This document shows, in pieces, positions 1 through 8,361 of a stretch of 44,995 bases of DNA; positions within the stretch are counted from its first letter, which is position 1, and the number at the start of each line of letters is the position of its first letter. The notes under the pieces were generated by a model. The model saw only the letters and a program-made list of their open reading frames with translations. It made no database searches and was not told the origin of the DNA. The translations under genes were made by a program, and so were the position numbers. Source of the stretch: Oscillospiraceae bacterium (GTDB lineage: Bacteria > Bacillota > Clostridia > Oscillospirales > Ruminococcaceae). The stretch lies in assembly GCA_021202155.1 (NCBI GenBank), contig JAJQDP010000008.1, positions 1 to 44,995 of the forward strand, read 5' to 3'.

Positions 1-16
1 ATACCAGACTTTTTTC

Positions 17-55
17 GACTTGTATATACCTTTTCGCTAAGTGTACGCGGATGCC
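17..55 (+). repeat. Left copy of terminal inverted repeat
   Basis: This 39-nt segment recurs in inverted orientation at 44956-44994 with 38 of 39 bases identical (the difference is T versus A at position 33). After five mostly different bases the match resumes for AGGGGAGG at 61-68. It lies directly upstream of rnhA. A copy at each edge of the window suggests a dispersed repeat at which assembly stopped, although a true inverted flank cannot be excluded. Confidence 0.85.
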
Positions 56-99
56 ATTTCAGGGGAGGCTTTAAGTATTCTGACAATGGATGTGAAGAT

Positions 100-555
100 T
101 TGAAAACTGTTAATATATACACCGACGGGGCTTGCTCGGGGAATCCGGGAGCTGGCGGTTGGGGTGCTATACTTGAGTATAAAGGATTCAAAAAAGAGAT
201 GAGTGGGGCGGAAGCGTCCACGACCAACAACCGGATGGAGCTTTCGGCGGCGGTTTATGCGCTTGAGGCGTTGAACGAACCTTGCAAGGTCATTCTCACG
301 ACCGATTCGCAGTACTTAGTGAACGGGATGACCAAGGGATGGGCAAAGTCCTGGAAGCGCAACGGCTGGGTCAAGTCGGACAAGAAGCCGGCTCTCAATT
401 CCGACCTGTGGGAGATGCTTCTTGAGCTCGACGAGATTCACGATATAAAGTTCGTCTGGGTGAAGGGACATGCAGGACATCCGGAAAACGAACGGTGCGA
501 CCGGCTGGCGGTCGGAGCATACACCAAGCTGAAAGAAGGGCTTAAGAATGGATAA
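100..555 (+). CDS. rnhA: Ribonuclease HI
   Basis: This 151-residue protein is a full-length RNase HI, which cuts the RNA strand of RNA-DNA hybrids in the cytoplasm and removes R-loops and primers. The first acidic residue sits in [11 protein letters not shown] near the N-terminus. The second is in NNRMELSA, the third in TTDSQYLV, and the fourth lies near the C-terminus in NERCDRLA, giving the DEDD metal site. There is no N-terminal hybrid-binding domain. The start is TTG at 100; the ATG at 86 opens a frame that stops after five codons. No strong ribosome site lies at the usual distance, the nearest purine run being GTGAAG. The stop overlaps the next gene by 8 bp, so the two are probably co-transcribed. 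Confidence 0.95.
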   Translation: MKTVNIYTDGACSGNPGAGGWGAILEYKGFKKEMSGAEASTTNNRMELSAAVYALEALNEPCKVILTTDSQYLVNGMTKGWAKSWKRNGWVKSDKKPALNSDLWEMLLELDEIHDIKFVWVKGHAGHPENERCDRLAVGAYTKLKEGLKNG

Positions 556-1711
556 GCGTTACATATATGCCGACAACGCCGCGACAACGAGGGTTTCCGA
601 CAGCGTTCTGAACGCGATGATGCCATGGTTTCAGGAGAACTTTGCGAATCCTTCAGGATTATACTCCCCCGCTACCGCTTCTGCAAGAGCTGTGAGACAG
701 GCGAGGGCGGACATTGCGAAATGTCTTAACGCAGAGCCGGGCGAGGTGTTTTTCACATCATGCGGAACCGAAGCAGACAACTGGGCTATCAAGTCAGCGG
801 CTGAGCTCACTGGCAAGAAAAGAATTATTACATCAAAATTAGAGCACCACGCAGTTCTCAAGACCTGCGAATATCTGAAAACCAATGGCTATGAGATTAC
901 ATATCTCCCCTGCCCCGAGAATGGGATTATCGAGCCTGAAGATTTAAGAAAAGCTGTCGGAAACGACGTTGCCGTCGTAAGTATTATGCTTGCCAATAAC
1001 GAAATTGGAACGATTCAGAGGGTTTCTGAGATGGCTGAGATTTGCCACGAATACGGCGTCCTCATGCATACCGACGCCGTGCAGGCTGTCGGTAATATTC
1101 CCTTGGGTTTCAAGGCTCTGGGCGTTGACATGCTCTCTCTTTCGGGACACAAGATTCACGCTCCCAAAGGCATCGGGGCTCTTGTAGTTCGTAAAGGCAT
1201 CAATCTGCCGTCGTTTATTCACGGTGGAAAGCAGGAGGCAGGCAAGCGCGCCGGAACTGAGAATGTTCCCTACGTAATGGGGCTTCGACAGGCTATCTTG
1301 GATGCGACTACGGATATACAGAAGCGTTCTGAATATGTCCTCAGCCTCAGAGAACGGCTTATCGACGGGCTTCTTAAGATTGAGATGACGAAACTTAACG
1401 GCGATAGAAAGAACCGGCTCCCCGGAAATGCAAATATCTCGTTTTACGGGATTGAAGGCGAAAGCCTCGCATTGCTTCTTGGTATGAAGGGCATCTGCGT
1501 TTCGTCAGGTTCTGCTTGTACCACAGGAGACACCGAGCCGTCGCATGTCTTAAAAGCTATCGGGCTTTCTGACGAATGGGCAAAAGGTGCACTTAGGATT
1601 ACTCTTTCCGAAGACAATACCGCCAGCGATGTTGATTATATTGTTGAGATGGTTACAGAGATTGTCGGAAAGCTGAGGGCTTCGAGCACACTTTGGAAGA
1701 GGACAGTATAA
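548..1711 (+). CDS. Cysteine desulfurase, NifS/IscS family (copy 1)
   Basis: This 387-residue PLP enzyme should remove sulfur from cysteine and pass it on as a persulfide for Fe-S cluster or thio-cofactor synthesis. The PLP lysine is in [12 protein letters not shown] (about residues 198-209) and the persulfide cysteine is in [10 protein letters not shown] (about residues 325-334). [10 protein letters not shown] at the N-terminus is typical of the family. The ATG overlaps the end of rnhA by 8 bp, which suggests translational coupling. No IscU- or NifU-type scaffold is next to it, so its sulfur acceptor cannot be told from context. It is a paralogue of the enzyme at 6003-7154. Confidence 0.93.
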   Translation: MDKRYIYADNAATTRVSDSVLNAMMPWFQENFANPSGLYSPATASARAVRQARADIAKCLNAEPGEVFFTSCGTEADNWAIKSAAELTGKKRIITSKLEHHAVLKTCEYLKTNGYEITYLPCPENGIIEPEDLRKAVGNDVAVVSIMLANNEIGTIQRVSEMAEICHEYGVLMHTDAVQAVGNIPLGFKALGVDMLSLSGHKIHAPKGIGALVVRKGINLPSFIHGGKQEAGKRAGTENVPYVMGLRQAILDATTDIQKRSEYVLSLRERLIDGLLKIEMTKLNGDRKNRLPGNANISFYGIEGESLALLLGMKGICVSSGSACTTGDTEPSHVLKAIGLSDEWAKGALRITLSEDNTASDVDYIVEMVTEIVGKLRASSTLWKRTV

Positions 1712-1741
1712 TTACGCATTAAGAATTACGCATTACGCATT
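1711..1741. repeat. Triple ATTACGCATT short repeat
   Basis: The decamer ATTACGCATT occurs at 1711-1720, 1725-1734 and 1732-1741; the last two overlap by three bases. It begins at the stop codon of the desulfurase gene and ends just before the terminator hairpin. It looks like a short intergenic expansion. No function is inferred. Confidence 0.6.
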
Positions 1742-1744
1742 TAG

Positions 1745-1776
1745 AAAGCCCCTGCATTTTCATGCACGGGCTTTTT
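1745..1776 (+). terminator. Terminator after the cysteine desulfurase gene
   Basis: AAGCCCCTGCA and TGCACGGGCTT form an 11-bp stem with one mismatch and a TTTTCA loop, followed by five T. It lies between two convergent genes. On the minus strand the hairpin is present but the T-run is poor. Confidence 0.8.
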
Positions 1777-1792
1777 GCTACCGGATTATCAT

Positions 1793-3508
1793 TTATGTAT
1801 TTGAAAGAGTATACAAAGAGTAGAACAGCCCGTTTTCCTGCATGAGGGAAGCGAAGTCGCCCTGCTCTTCTATCCTGCCTTCACGAAGGACGAAGATTTC
1901 GTCGTATAATTTCAGTATGCTTTCTTCAAGTCTATGAGTGACAGTGACGCTGGTGACGTCGTCGAGATTGAGTATAGATTCATTGACACTCTTGGCGGTT
2001 TCTGCATCTAAAGCGGCGGTTGCTTCATCTACAAGAAGAACCGGAGTGCCCTTGAGGAGGCATCTCGCAATCGAGATTCTCTGGCGTTCGCCGCCGGAGA
2101 GACCGTTGCCGTTTTCGCCGCAGATGTAGTCATAGCCTTTCTCGGAGATGAGCTTGTCAAGACCTGCCCGCGCGGCGGCTGTCTTTACGTCCTTTTCAGG
2201 GAAATCGCCGAACATGGTTATATTGTTTCTGATGGTGTCGTTGAAGCAGAAGACATCCTGACCGATGAGGCTCATGACATCATAGAGGCTGTCGGCGTTG
2301 ACATCTCTGAGCTCATGACCGTCAATAGCGATAGAGCCGCTGTAATTTGAATTTGCACCCATCAGGAGATTGAGAAGTGTAGATTTGCCGCTACCGGACA
2401 TTCCGACAATGGCATATCTTCCGCCCTTCTTGAGGTCAAGGTTGATGCCATCGAGAATAGTGTCCTCGCCGTAGCCGAAAGTAACGTCTTTGAGGGAGAT
2501 TTCATTCTTGAGTTCACCATTAATCTTCAAGCCATCGTTGCGGACGTTCTCTTCGGCGACCTCGGACATCTTGACAACGAGAGCCTTGGCGGATTTGATG
2601 CCGGCGAAGAGCTGAGGAAGCTCGCGAATCGGACTGACGAGATAGTTTGCGCCGTTTGCGAATATGAGAACCGTGCCGACGGTGATATTGCCTCTGAGTG
2701 CCAGGAAAGTAGCGACACTGAACAGTCCCATCTGCATGAAGAGCGATGCGGCGACCGATGATACATACATAAGCCTTTGGTACCATCGGCGGGAGAATTT
2801 CTTGTCTTCGAGCTGTTCATTCTCGCTTGAAAATACGGTTTTTACTCTTGATTCCGCTTTGAAGCTTTTGATTACAGAGAAACCTCTGAGTAAATCCTGT
2901 AACGAACCGACAAACTTCTCGTTCTGCTCGCTGACGGCTTTTTCGTTTACCGCCATCTTCCCGCCCATCGAGATTGCAACTACCAACGGGAGAATGCAGA
3001 GAACAATAGAAACCACCGTCAGAACTGGGCTGTAGTACATCAGGAGGCAAAGAGTCGCAACAAAGAGAAACAGATCAAAGACGACATCGAAAATATTGGC
3101 TAAATACTTTTCTTCAATGCTGGTCACGTCGTTCGTAAGAACTGAGAGGTATCTGCCGGTGTTCTCTTTTGAAAATGCAGAGATTGCTTTTGCAGTGAGC
3201 TTGCCATAGCAATAGTTGCGATAGTTTCTGACAGCTTTCTGGATGAACCGGGCTTTCAATCTTCCCTCAAGAATTCCAAGGACGAAGTATGCCGCTATTG
3301 TGGCTAAAATCAGAAGTGCGACCCTCAGAAGCTGGGCTTCTGTGCCACCGGTAATTATGTCCAGGAGCTGTCCTATAAGCACTGTAATAGAGAGATATGC
3401 GGCAGTCAGGAATGGCGTTATGAGCAGGACTGCGACGAATAGTAATTTATTTCCCTTGTAGAACGAGCGAATGTAGTCTTTGCCCTTTGGGGCTGTTTGA
3501 TTTTTCAT
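1793..3508 (-). CDS. ABC transporter, fused permease and ATPase (exporter type)
   Basis: This is a half-transporter of 571 residues: an N-terminal six-helix exporter-type membrane domain (about residues 20-310), then a nucleotide-binding domain. Walker A is GMSGSGKST, the signature is LSGGERQR, Walker B is VLLVDEAT, and the switch histidine is in TVTHR. Such proteins act as dimers that export lipids, drugs or peptides; the substrate cannot be read from sequence. The start is ATG at 3508 because GGAGG lies 7 nt upstream. An upstream in-frame TTG at 3523 overlaps that ribosome site. No second ABC subunit is adjacent, so a homodimer is likely. A strong promoter and a 16-bp palindrome lie directly upstream. 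Confidence 0.92.
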   Translation of the reverse strand: MKNQTAPKGKDYIRSFYKGNKLLFVAVLLITPFLTAAYLSITVLIGQLLDIITGGTEAQLLRVALLILATIAAYFVLGILEGRLKARFIQKAVRNYRNYCYGKLTAKAISAFSKENTGRYLSVLTNDVTSIEEKYLANIFDVVFDLFLFVATLCLLMYYSPVLTVVSIVLCILPLVVAISMGGKMAVNEKAVSEQNEKFVGSLQDLLRGFSVIKSFKAESRVKTVFSSENEQLEDKKFSRRWYQRLMYVSSVAASLFMQMGLFSVATFLALRGNITVGTVLIFANGANYLVSPIRELPQLFAGIKSAKALVVKMSEVAEENVRNDGLKINGELKNEISLKDVTFGYGEDTILDGINLDLKKGGRYAIVGMSGSGKSTLLNLLMGANSNYSGSIAIDGHELRDVNADSLYDVMSLIGQDVFCFNDTIRNNITMFGDFPEKDVKTAAARAGLDKLISEKGYDYICGENGNGLSGGERQRISIARCLLKGTPVLLVDEATAALDAETAKSVNESILNLDDVTSVTVTHRLEESILKLYDEIFVLREGRIEEQGDFASLMQENGLFYSLYTLSNT

Positions 3509-3529
3509 GATAATTCCTCCCAAGGTTTA

Positions 3530-3545
3530 GTTAGCATATGCTAAC
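3530..3545 (-). promoter_or_regulatory. Palindromic operator of the ABC exporter gene
   Basis: GTTAGCATATGCTAAC is a perfect 16-bp palindrome just downstream of the -10 box and upstream of the ribosome site of the exporter gene. Its position fits a repressor that blocks initiation. TTAGCATATGCTAA-type sites are compatible with a MarR-like dimer, but no MarR gene is in this window, so the regulator is unknown. Confidence 0.7.
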
Positions 3546-3549
3546 CCGT

Positions 3550-3577
3550 ATTATACACTATTTTTTTCTGGTGTCAA
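3550..3577 (-). promoter_or_regulatory. Promoter of the ABC exporter gene
   Basis: Read on the minus strand, TTGACA (3577-3572), a 16-nt spacer and TATAAT (3555-3550) form a near-consensus sigma-A promoter. The palindrome at 3530-3545 begins four bases past the -10 box. Confidence 0.8.
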
Positions 3578-3590
3578 TAGGTGCTTTAAA

Positions 3591-4463
3591 TTATTTCAAA
3601 TAGGGCTTTTTGCGGTTGTAGATGGCGCAGTACATGGCACGGTTGCGGAGCGAAATCCATCTGGCTAAGTAAAGAAAAGGCACGAGACCGCAACAATCAT
3701 TCAGAGAATATGCCCGGATGGTCTTTGATTCATACTCAATGCTCATTGCCCCTAAGAGACCGGCGGATTCCAAGTCTGAAAGAATTTCTTCGGCTTCATC
3801 AGTCGGGATTCCTACTCCCTGTGAAACGGTTGAGGCATGAATATAGGTACCGCCAGCAGAATCGCACGAAGCGAGCCAGAGAACCACCTTCATGGCGTTC
3901 ATTCTGCCGAGTGCCGCAAAAAGGCGGCTATATTCCTCTTCCGAAGCGAGGTTATGCTTGTAACCGTACTCAGGCTCCGGCAGAATCATGGTCATAGGAC
4001 AGTCCTCCGCAAAGACGGAAAGCATGATGCCGCTATCGTCCACAACGAGTGTGCGAAGCCACGATATATCGTCACCGAAACCCACACTGGCATAAGCTGA
4101 CGGACGAATCTGGAAAACGGTTTTGTCGGCATCGTCTATAAAGTTCGCCATCGGTTCAAGTCCGGAAAACATCGCCAAAGAGAGCGCAAACAGCTCATAA
4201 AGCCGCTTGTCACCAGGAATGCTTGAAAGATAGTCCCGAATCGTATCCGACATGGGTTTTGAATCGTGTGAGTCCCGCCCGAAGAGCTCGTCGATGGTGA
4301 CACCGAGCTTGTCAGCCAGAATCGGCAGGAGCATAACGTCGGGTGTGCCGCCGTTTTCCCACTTGCTGACAGCCTGTGCCGAAACACCGACGGCGTCGCC
4401 GAGCTGTTCCTGGGTTAGTCCCCTGTTTCGCCTTAAGTCCGAAATTCTTTCGCCTATTGTCAT
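3591..4463 (-). CDS. XRE-family HTH transcriptional regulator
   Basis: The N-terminal 60 residues are a Cro/C1-type helix-turn-helix (MTIGERISDLRRNRGL, then QAVSKWENG). The remaining 230 residues form a C-terminal part I do not recognise, with no clear membrane segments. The start is ATG at 4463 (290 aa), preceded by AAAGGCGG about 8 nt upstream. The longer frame from 4505 would begin inside the repeated CACGCAT leader. The gene has its own strong promoter and several symmetric elements in its leader, which suggests autoregulation. It is followed by the exporter gene on the same strand, which is a plausible target but has a separate promoter. Confidence 0.85.
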   Translation of the reverse strand: MTIGERISDLRRNRGLTQEQLGDAVGVSAQAVSKWENGGTPDVMLLPILADKLGVTIDELFGRDSHDSKPMSDTIRDYLSSIPGDKRLYELFALSLAMFSGLEPMANFIDDADKTVFQIRPSAYASVGFGDDISWLRTLVVDDSGIMLSVFAEDCPMTMILPEPEYGYKHNLASEEEYSRLFAALGRMNAMKVVLWLASCDSAGGTYIHASTVSQGVGIPTDEAEEILSDLESAGLLGAMSIEYESKTIRAYSLNDCCGLVPFLYLARWISLRNRAMYCAIYNRKKPYLK

Positions 4464-4484
4464 GATTGTTGCCGCCTTTCGTTT

Positions 4485-4528
4485 CACGCATTTATGCGTG
4501 TGCATCTATGCGTGTGTTATCACGTGAT
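4485..4528 (-). promoter_or_regulatory. Symmetric elements in the leader of the XRE regulator
   Basis: ATCACGTGAT (4519-4528) is a perfect 10-bp palindrome just downstream of the -10 box. CACGCA-TTTA-TGCGTG (4485-4500) is a second inverted repeat, and the ACGCAT unit appears again between them. These are candidate binding sites for the XRE protein itself. Confidence 0.55.
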
Positions 4529-4534
4529 GGTTGT

Positions 4535-4563
4535 ATTATAGCACAAATTATAGTTGAGTACAA
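4535..4563 (-). promoter_or_regulatory. Promoter of the XRE regulator
   Basis: On the minus strand TTGTAC (4563-4558), a 17-nt spacer and TATAAT (4540-4535) give a near-consensus vegetative promoter for the regulator gene. Confidence 0.75.
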
Positions 4564-4610
4564 CGGAGGGATTTTTGGAGAGATTCAACTTTGGGTTGTG
4601 TGAGTGCAAA

Positions 4611-4639
4611 TAAAAAATCCCGCCATCTGGCAGGGATTA
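4611..4639 (-). terminator. Terminator of hemW
   Basis: Read on the minus strand, AATCCCTGCCA and TGGCGGGATT pair with one bulge and are followed by a run of T. It lies just past the hemW stop codon. Confidence 0.75.
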
Positions 4640-4642
4640 ATC

Positions 4643-5755
4643 CTACTCGCCTATTGCCGCCGAGTACAGCTCAAATATAATGCTATTTGACACCAATGCT
4701 CCCTTATCGGTGAGGGTGATGCGGTTGTCGGTTATGGTCGCAAAGCCGGAGGCGGTGAACTGGCGAGATTTTTGAAGCACGGCTTGTGAATCGCCGCCGA
4801 GATCTTCTACTCTTTCGAGGGACATGCCGTCGCTCAGGCGAAGGGAAAGCATGATGTACTCCTCAAGTTGGTCGGGAGCGGAGTCTTCAATTAGCTCCGG
4901 CTGGGTTTCGGAGGCTATGTAAGATTTCAGATTGCTCGGGACATAGAAGCGTTTGCCTTGGAAGAAAGAGTGCGCGGATGGACCGAAACCGAGGTAGTCC
5001 TCACCCGTCCAATACTTCATGTTATGGCGGGAGCGAAGCCCTGATTTCGCAAAATTCGAGATTTCGTATCTTTCGTAGCCCACGGTTCGGAGTTCGTCGC
5101 AGAGGGCGAGGTACATGTCGCAGATGGCGTCCTCATCGGCGACTGAACAGCGGATTTCGTCGCAGTCGTAGGGGGTGTCGTCCTCAATTTTGAGCATATA
5201 GCATGAGATATGCGGAATCCCTATGCTCGTTAATTGCCAGCAGGATTCCAAAAGACTGCTTATAGTCTGATATGGTGTTCCAATCATCAGGTCGCAGGAG
5301 ATGTTCTCGAAGCCCGCTTCCCTCGCCATGTCGACGGCTTTCAGAGCCGTTCTTGCGTCGTGGAGTCTGCCGAGTGCTTTCAGTTCGTTGTCATTAAGAG
5401 ATTGGATGCCGAAGGAGAGGCGGTTTACGCCTGCACGGTAGTAGCCGGAAAGACTGTCCAGGGTCACAGAGGATGGATTAGCTTCCATTGTTATCTCGCT
5501 TGCTGGCGAGAGATTGAAACTTGAGCTGATGGCTTCCATTATGGTGTGGATGTCGCGAGGAGTCAGGAGCGAAGGAGTTCCTCCTCCAAAATAAACCGTA
5601 TCGCACGGGAGACGCATGTAGGAATACTTCCGGATATTCCGTGCAACAGCATTGACATAGTCGTTTTTAAGGCTCTCGCTGTAGCCTACCGAGTAAAACG
5701 CACAATATGGACACTTTCTCAAACAGAACGGGACGTGGATATAGATTCCGAGCAT
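4643..5755 (-). CDS. hemW: HemW-type radical SAM heme chaperone
   Basis: This 370-residue protein belongs to the HemN/HemW radical SAM family. The cluster motif is C11-LRK-C15-PY-C18, followed by the GGGTPS glycine motif. The short N-terminus before the CxxxCxxC motif and the C-terminal HemW domain fit HemW, which binds heme, rather than true coproporphyrinogen dehydrogenase HemN. No other heme gene is nearby, which also favours the chaperone. ATG at 5755 is preceded by AAAGGAGAG. A promoter lies directly upstream, back to back with that of the second cysteine desulfurase. Confidence 0.9.
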   Translation of the reverse strand: MLGIYIHVPFCLRKCPYCAFYSVGYSESLKNDYVNAVARNIRKYSYMRLPCDTVYFGGGTPSLLTPRDIHTIMEAISSSFNLSPASEITMEANPSSVTLDSLSGYYRAGVNRLSFGIQSLNDNELKALGRLHDARTALKAVDMAREAGFENISCDLMIGTPYQTISSLLESCWQLTSIGIPHISCYMLKIEDDTPYDCDEIRCSVADEDAICDMYLALCDELRTVGYERYEISNFAKSGLRSRHNMKYWTGEDYLGFGPSAHSFFQGKRFYVPSNLKSYIASETQPELIEDSAPDQLEEYIMLSLRLSDGMSLERVEDLGGDSQAVLQKSRQFTASGFATITDNRITLTDKGALVSNSIIFELYSAAIGE

Positions 5756-5786
5756 GGCGGCTCTCCTTTCTTAAGTTTCTAAGTCG

Positions 5787-5815
5787 ATTTTAGCACACGC
5801 CGGCTGAATAATCAA
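5787..5815 (-). promoter_or_regulatory. Promoter of hemW
   Basis: On the minus strand TTGATT (5815-5810), a 17-nt spacer and TAAAAT (5792-5787) stand about 30 nt upstream of the hemW start codon. Confidence 0.65.
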
Positions 5816-5855
5816 GCAACAAGACGACGGTTTTGTGAAAGTTCGGCTTCAAGAA

Positions 5856-5884
5856 TTGATTTTTTTCGCGGAATACTGTATAAT
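5856..5884 (+). promoter_or_regulatory. Promoter of the nifS2-thiI operon
   Basis: TTGATT (5856-5861), a 17-nt spacer and TATAAT (5879-5884) form a good sigma-A promoter. Transcription from here gives a leader of about 110 nt before the start codon at 6003. Confidence 0.75.
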
Positions 5885-5886
5885 AC

Positions 5887-5937
5887 AGACAGCCCAATGG
5901 GCTGTCTGCTCAAAAAGCCCGGTGGGCTTTTTGACGG
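5887..5937 (+). promoter_or_regulatory. Tandem hairpins in the nifS2-thiI leader (possible attenuator)
   Basis: Two perfect hairpins follow the promoter. The first has AGACAGCCC/GGGCTGTCT arms with a 3-nt loop. The second has AAAAAGCCC/GGGCTTTTT arms with a GGT loop, and its 3' side ends in five T like an intrinsic terminator. T-rich tracts follow at about 5944-5960. This would allow premature termination before the coding region; the signal sensed is unknown. Confidence 0.55.
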
Positions 5938-6002
5938 ATTGTGCTTTTTTTAGTTTTTTTGCCGGGAAATGCAATAAATTGGGGGTTCAGATTGTATTAT
6001 AT

Positions 6003-7154
6003 ATGACTGAGAAAAATATTTATCTTGACAACGCCGCTACTACAAAAGTCATTAATGAAGTGAGCGAAGCGGCTGTACATGCGATGACGGAGGTTTACGG
6101 GAATCCGTCAAGTCTTCATCGCCTTGGAATCGACGCGGAAAGGCTTATCGCCTACTCAAAGAAGCAGATTATGGCGGCTCTTGGAGTTACAGCCGAGCAG
6201 GGCGAGATTATATTCACATCGGGTGCAACCGAGGGAAACAACACTGCAATATTCGGAGTCACAGAGACCTACGGCAAGCGCAAAAAGAGGGTTGTGACGA
6301 CCACCGTCGAGCACCCGTCGGTTGAAAAAGCTTTCGACAGACTTGAGGAAAAGGGCTTTGAGGTCGTCAGGGTCAGCCCCGATGAGAACGGCGAGATTAC
6401 GGCTGAGTCACTTATTCAGGCGGTCAACGAGAATACCTGCCTTATAAGTGCGATGCTTGTCAACAATGAGAACGGATATATTCTTCCTGTTGGCGAGGCG
6501 TTCCGGGAAATTAAGAAGCGTTATCCCGAATGTGTGACTCATTGCGACTGTGTCCAGGGATTTGATAAGATTCCGCTCTCGCAAAAAAAGCTTAATGCGG
6601 ACATTATTACACTCAGCGGGCACAAGATTCACGCTCCAAAAGGAATCGGGGCGATGTTCATAAAGAAGAATCTGCGACTTTCTCCTCTTATGGTTGGCGG
6701 AGGTCAACAGAAGGGGATTCGCTCGGGTACTGAGTCAGTTCCGATGATTTATGCTTTCGGCAAGGCAGTTGAGCTCCTGAGTGGGAATCTCTCAGAAAGA
6801 TTCAACCACGCTACTGAAATCAATACTTACGCAAGAGAAAAGCTTTCTGAAATCGGCGCGATGATTCTCTCAAAAGAGAATGCGAGCCCATATATCCTGA
6901 GCTTGGCGATTCCTGACATCAAGAGTGAAACGATGCTTCACTTCCTGGAAGAGAAAAATATCTTTGTTTCAAGCGGGTCTGCCTGCTCAAAGGGAAAAAC
7001 GAGCGATGTTCCAACCGAATTCAAGGTGAGTGCTGAATATCTTGACAGCATTATAAGGCTGAGCTTCTCTTACGAAACTGATGGATCTGACATCGACGCT
7101 CTCACGGGAGCCGTTTCAGAGGGCATGAAAAATCTTGCGAAAATAAGGAAGTAA
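6003..7154 (+). CDS. Cysteine desulfurase (NifZ-like, paired with ThiI)
   Basis: This 383-residue PLP cysteine desulfurase carries the PLP lysine in [12 protein letters not shown] (about residues 204-215) and the active cysteine in SSGSACSKGK (about residues 327-336). It ends 4 bp before thiI. In Bacillus subtilis a dedicated desulfurase, NifZ, sits next to and feeds a ThiI that lacks a rhodanese domain, and the same pairing is seen here. ATG at 6003 is chosen because MTEKNIYLDNAATT aligns with the usual family N-terminus. A frame open back to 5835 contains the promoter and two hairpins and is not coding. The ribosome site is weak: the purine run GGGGG lies some 20 nt upstream. Confidence 0.9.
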   Translation: MTEKNIYLDNAATTKVINEVSEAAVHAMTEVYGNPSSLHRLGIDAERLIAYSKKQIMAALGVTAEQGEIIFTSGATEGNNTAIFGVTETYGKRKKRVVTTTVEHPSVEKAFDRLEEKGFEVVRVSPDENGEITAESLIQAVNENTCLISAMLVNNENGYILPVGEAFREIKKRYPECVTHCDCVQGFDKIPLSQKKLNADIITLSGHKIHAPKGIGAMFIKKNLRLSPLMVGGGQQKGIRSGTESVPMIYAFGKAVELLSGNLSERFNHATEINTYAREKLSEIGAMILSKENASPYILSLAIPDIKSETMLHFLEEKNIFVSSGSACSKGKTSDVPTEFKVSAEYLDSIIRLSFSYETDGSDIDALTGAVSEGMKNLAKIRK

Positions 7155-7158
7155 CAAC

Positions 7159-8349
7159 ATGCAGAAAATTATACTGTGCAAATACGGCGAAATAGTTCTT
7201 AAGGGCTTGAACCGCCAGACATTCGAGCAGACTCTTATGAGAAATGTCCGTAGAAGGCTTGCGCCACTTGGTGAATTCGAGTGCAGGCAGATTCAGTCGA
7301 CACTGTTCATCGAGCCGAAGAGCGACGACATCGATTTTGACGAGGCTTTTGAGAGGGTGAGGAAGGTCTATGGCTTCTCGAAAATATGCGTTGCAATTCC
7401 TGCGGAGAAAAATCTTGAAGCCATTTTTGAGGCGGTCAAGGAGAATCTTTCTGACGAGTTGACAGGTGCGAAGACCTTCAAGGTTATGGCGAAGCGGTCG
7501 GATAAGAACTTCCCGATGAACTCGATGCAGATTATGGCTGAGCTCGGCGGGATGATTCTTGAAGAATTCCCGCACCTGAAAGTGGATGTAAAGAACCCTG
7601 AGCTCACGGTTATATGCGAAATAAGAGACCGGGCGGCATATGTTCACCTTCCGGACGTGGATGCCGCAGGTGGACTTCCGGTTGGAACGTCGGGAAGAGC
7701 TTTGCTTCTTCTTTCAGGCGGAATCGACTCCCCTATCGCCGGGATCATGATTGCAAAGCGCGGAGTTGTTATCGGAGGTATTCATTTCCAGTCGCCGCCA
7801 TACACGTCGGAGCGAGCACTCATCAAGGTCAAAAGGCTTGCCTGCAAGATGACAGAATACTGCGGGACTATGTCGGTATTCGTCGTTCCTTTCACGAAAA
7901 TCCAGGAAACTATAAGGGACAACTGCCCCGAGGAGCTCTTCACAATCATAATGCGCCGGCTAATGATGGAGATAGCACAGAGGGTTGCGGAGAAATATGA
8001 GTATCAGGCACTTATCACCGGAGAAAGCATAGGACAGGTTGCGTCTCAGACGACAGCCGCTATGGTTACGACCGATGCTGTCTGCAGGATTCCCGTATTC
8101 CGCCCATGCATAGGTCTTGACAAGCAGGAGATTATCGACAGAGCCTACAATGCAGGCACATTCGACATTTCTATAGAGCCTTACGAGGACTGCTGTACTG
8201 TATTCACCCCAAAGCATCCAAAAACCAGACCAGCCCTCAAAGATGTTGAAGCGGCACAGAACGCATTCGACTTTGAGCCGCTTATTCAGGAGGCTGTTGA
8301 AGGCGTCACAGTTGAAAGCTACAAGCCGTATGTTGAATACGAATTCTGA
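7159..8349 (+). CDS. thiI: tRNA 4-thiouridine synthase ThiI
   Basis: This 396-residue ATP-dependent sulfurtransferase should install 4-thiouridine in tRNA. An N-terminal ferredoxin-like and THUMP region spans about residues 1-165. The PP-loop SGGIDS is at about 186-191 and is followed by the adenylation domain, which contains TGESIGQVASQT. There is no C-terminal rhodanese domain, as is usual in Firmicutes, so sulfur probably comes directly from the desulfurase encoded 4 bp upstream. A role in thiazole synthesis is less likely because no thiamine genes are near. Confidence 0.94.
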   Translation: MQKIILCKYGEIVLKGLNRQTFEQTLMRNVRRRLAPLGEFECRQIQSTLFIEPKSDDIDFDEAFERVRKVYGFSKICVAIPAEKNLEAIFEAVKENLSDELTGAKTFKVMAKRSDKNFPMNSMQIMAELGGMILEEFPHLKVDVKNPELTVICEIRDRAAYVHLPDVDAAGGLPVGTSGRALLLLSGGIDSPIAGIMIAKRGVVIGGIHFQSPPYTSERALIKVKRLACKMTEYCGTMSVFVVPFTKIQETIRDNCPEELFTIIMRRLMMEIAQRVAEKYEYQALITGESIGQVASQTTAAMVTTDAVCRIPVFRPCIGLDKQEIIDRAYNAGTFDISIEPYEDCCTVFTPKHPKTRPALKDVEAAQNAFDFEPLIQEAVEGVTVESYKPYVEYEF

Positions 8350-8361
8350 GGCGGTGTAAAG

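Noticed and set aside
1711-1741. CRISPR-like repeat
   Set aside because: The units are 10 nt, overlap each other and have no spacers.
5835-6002. N-terminal extension of the second cysteine desulfurase
   Set aside because: The extra 56 codons contain the promoter and both leader hairpins and have no family similarity; the start at 6003 fits the family.
7102-7647. Open frame antisense to thiI (181 codons)
   Set aside because: It overlaps a complete thiI gene and has no recognisable domains.
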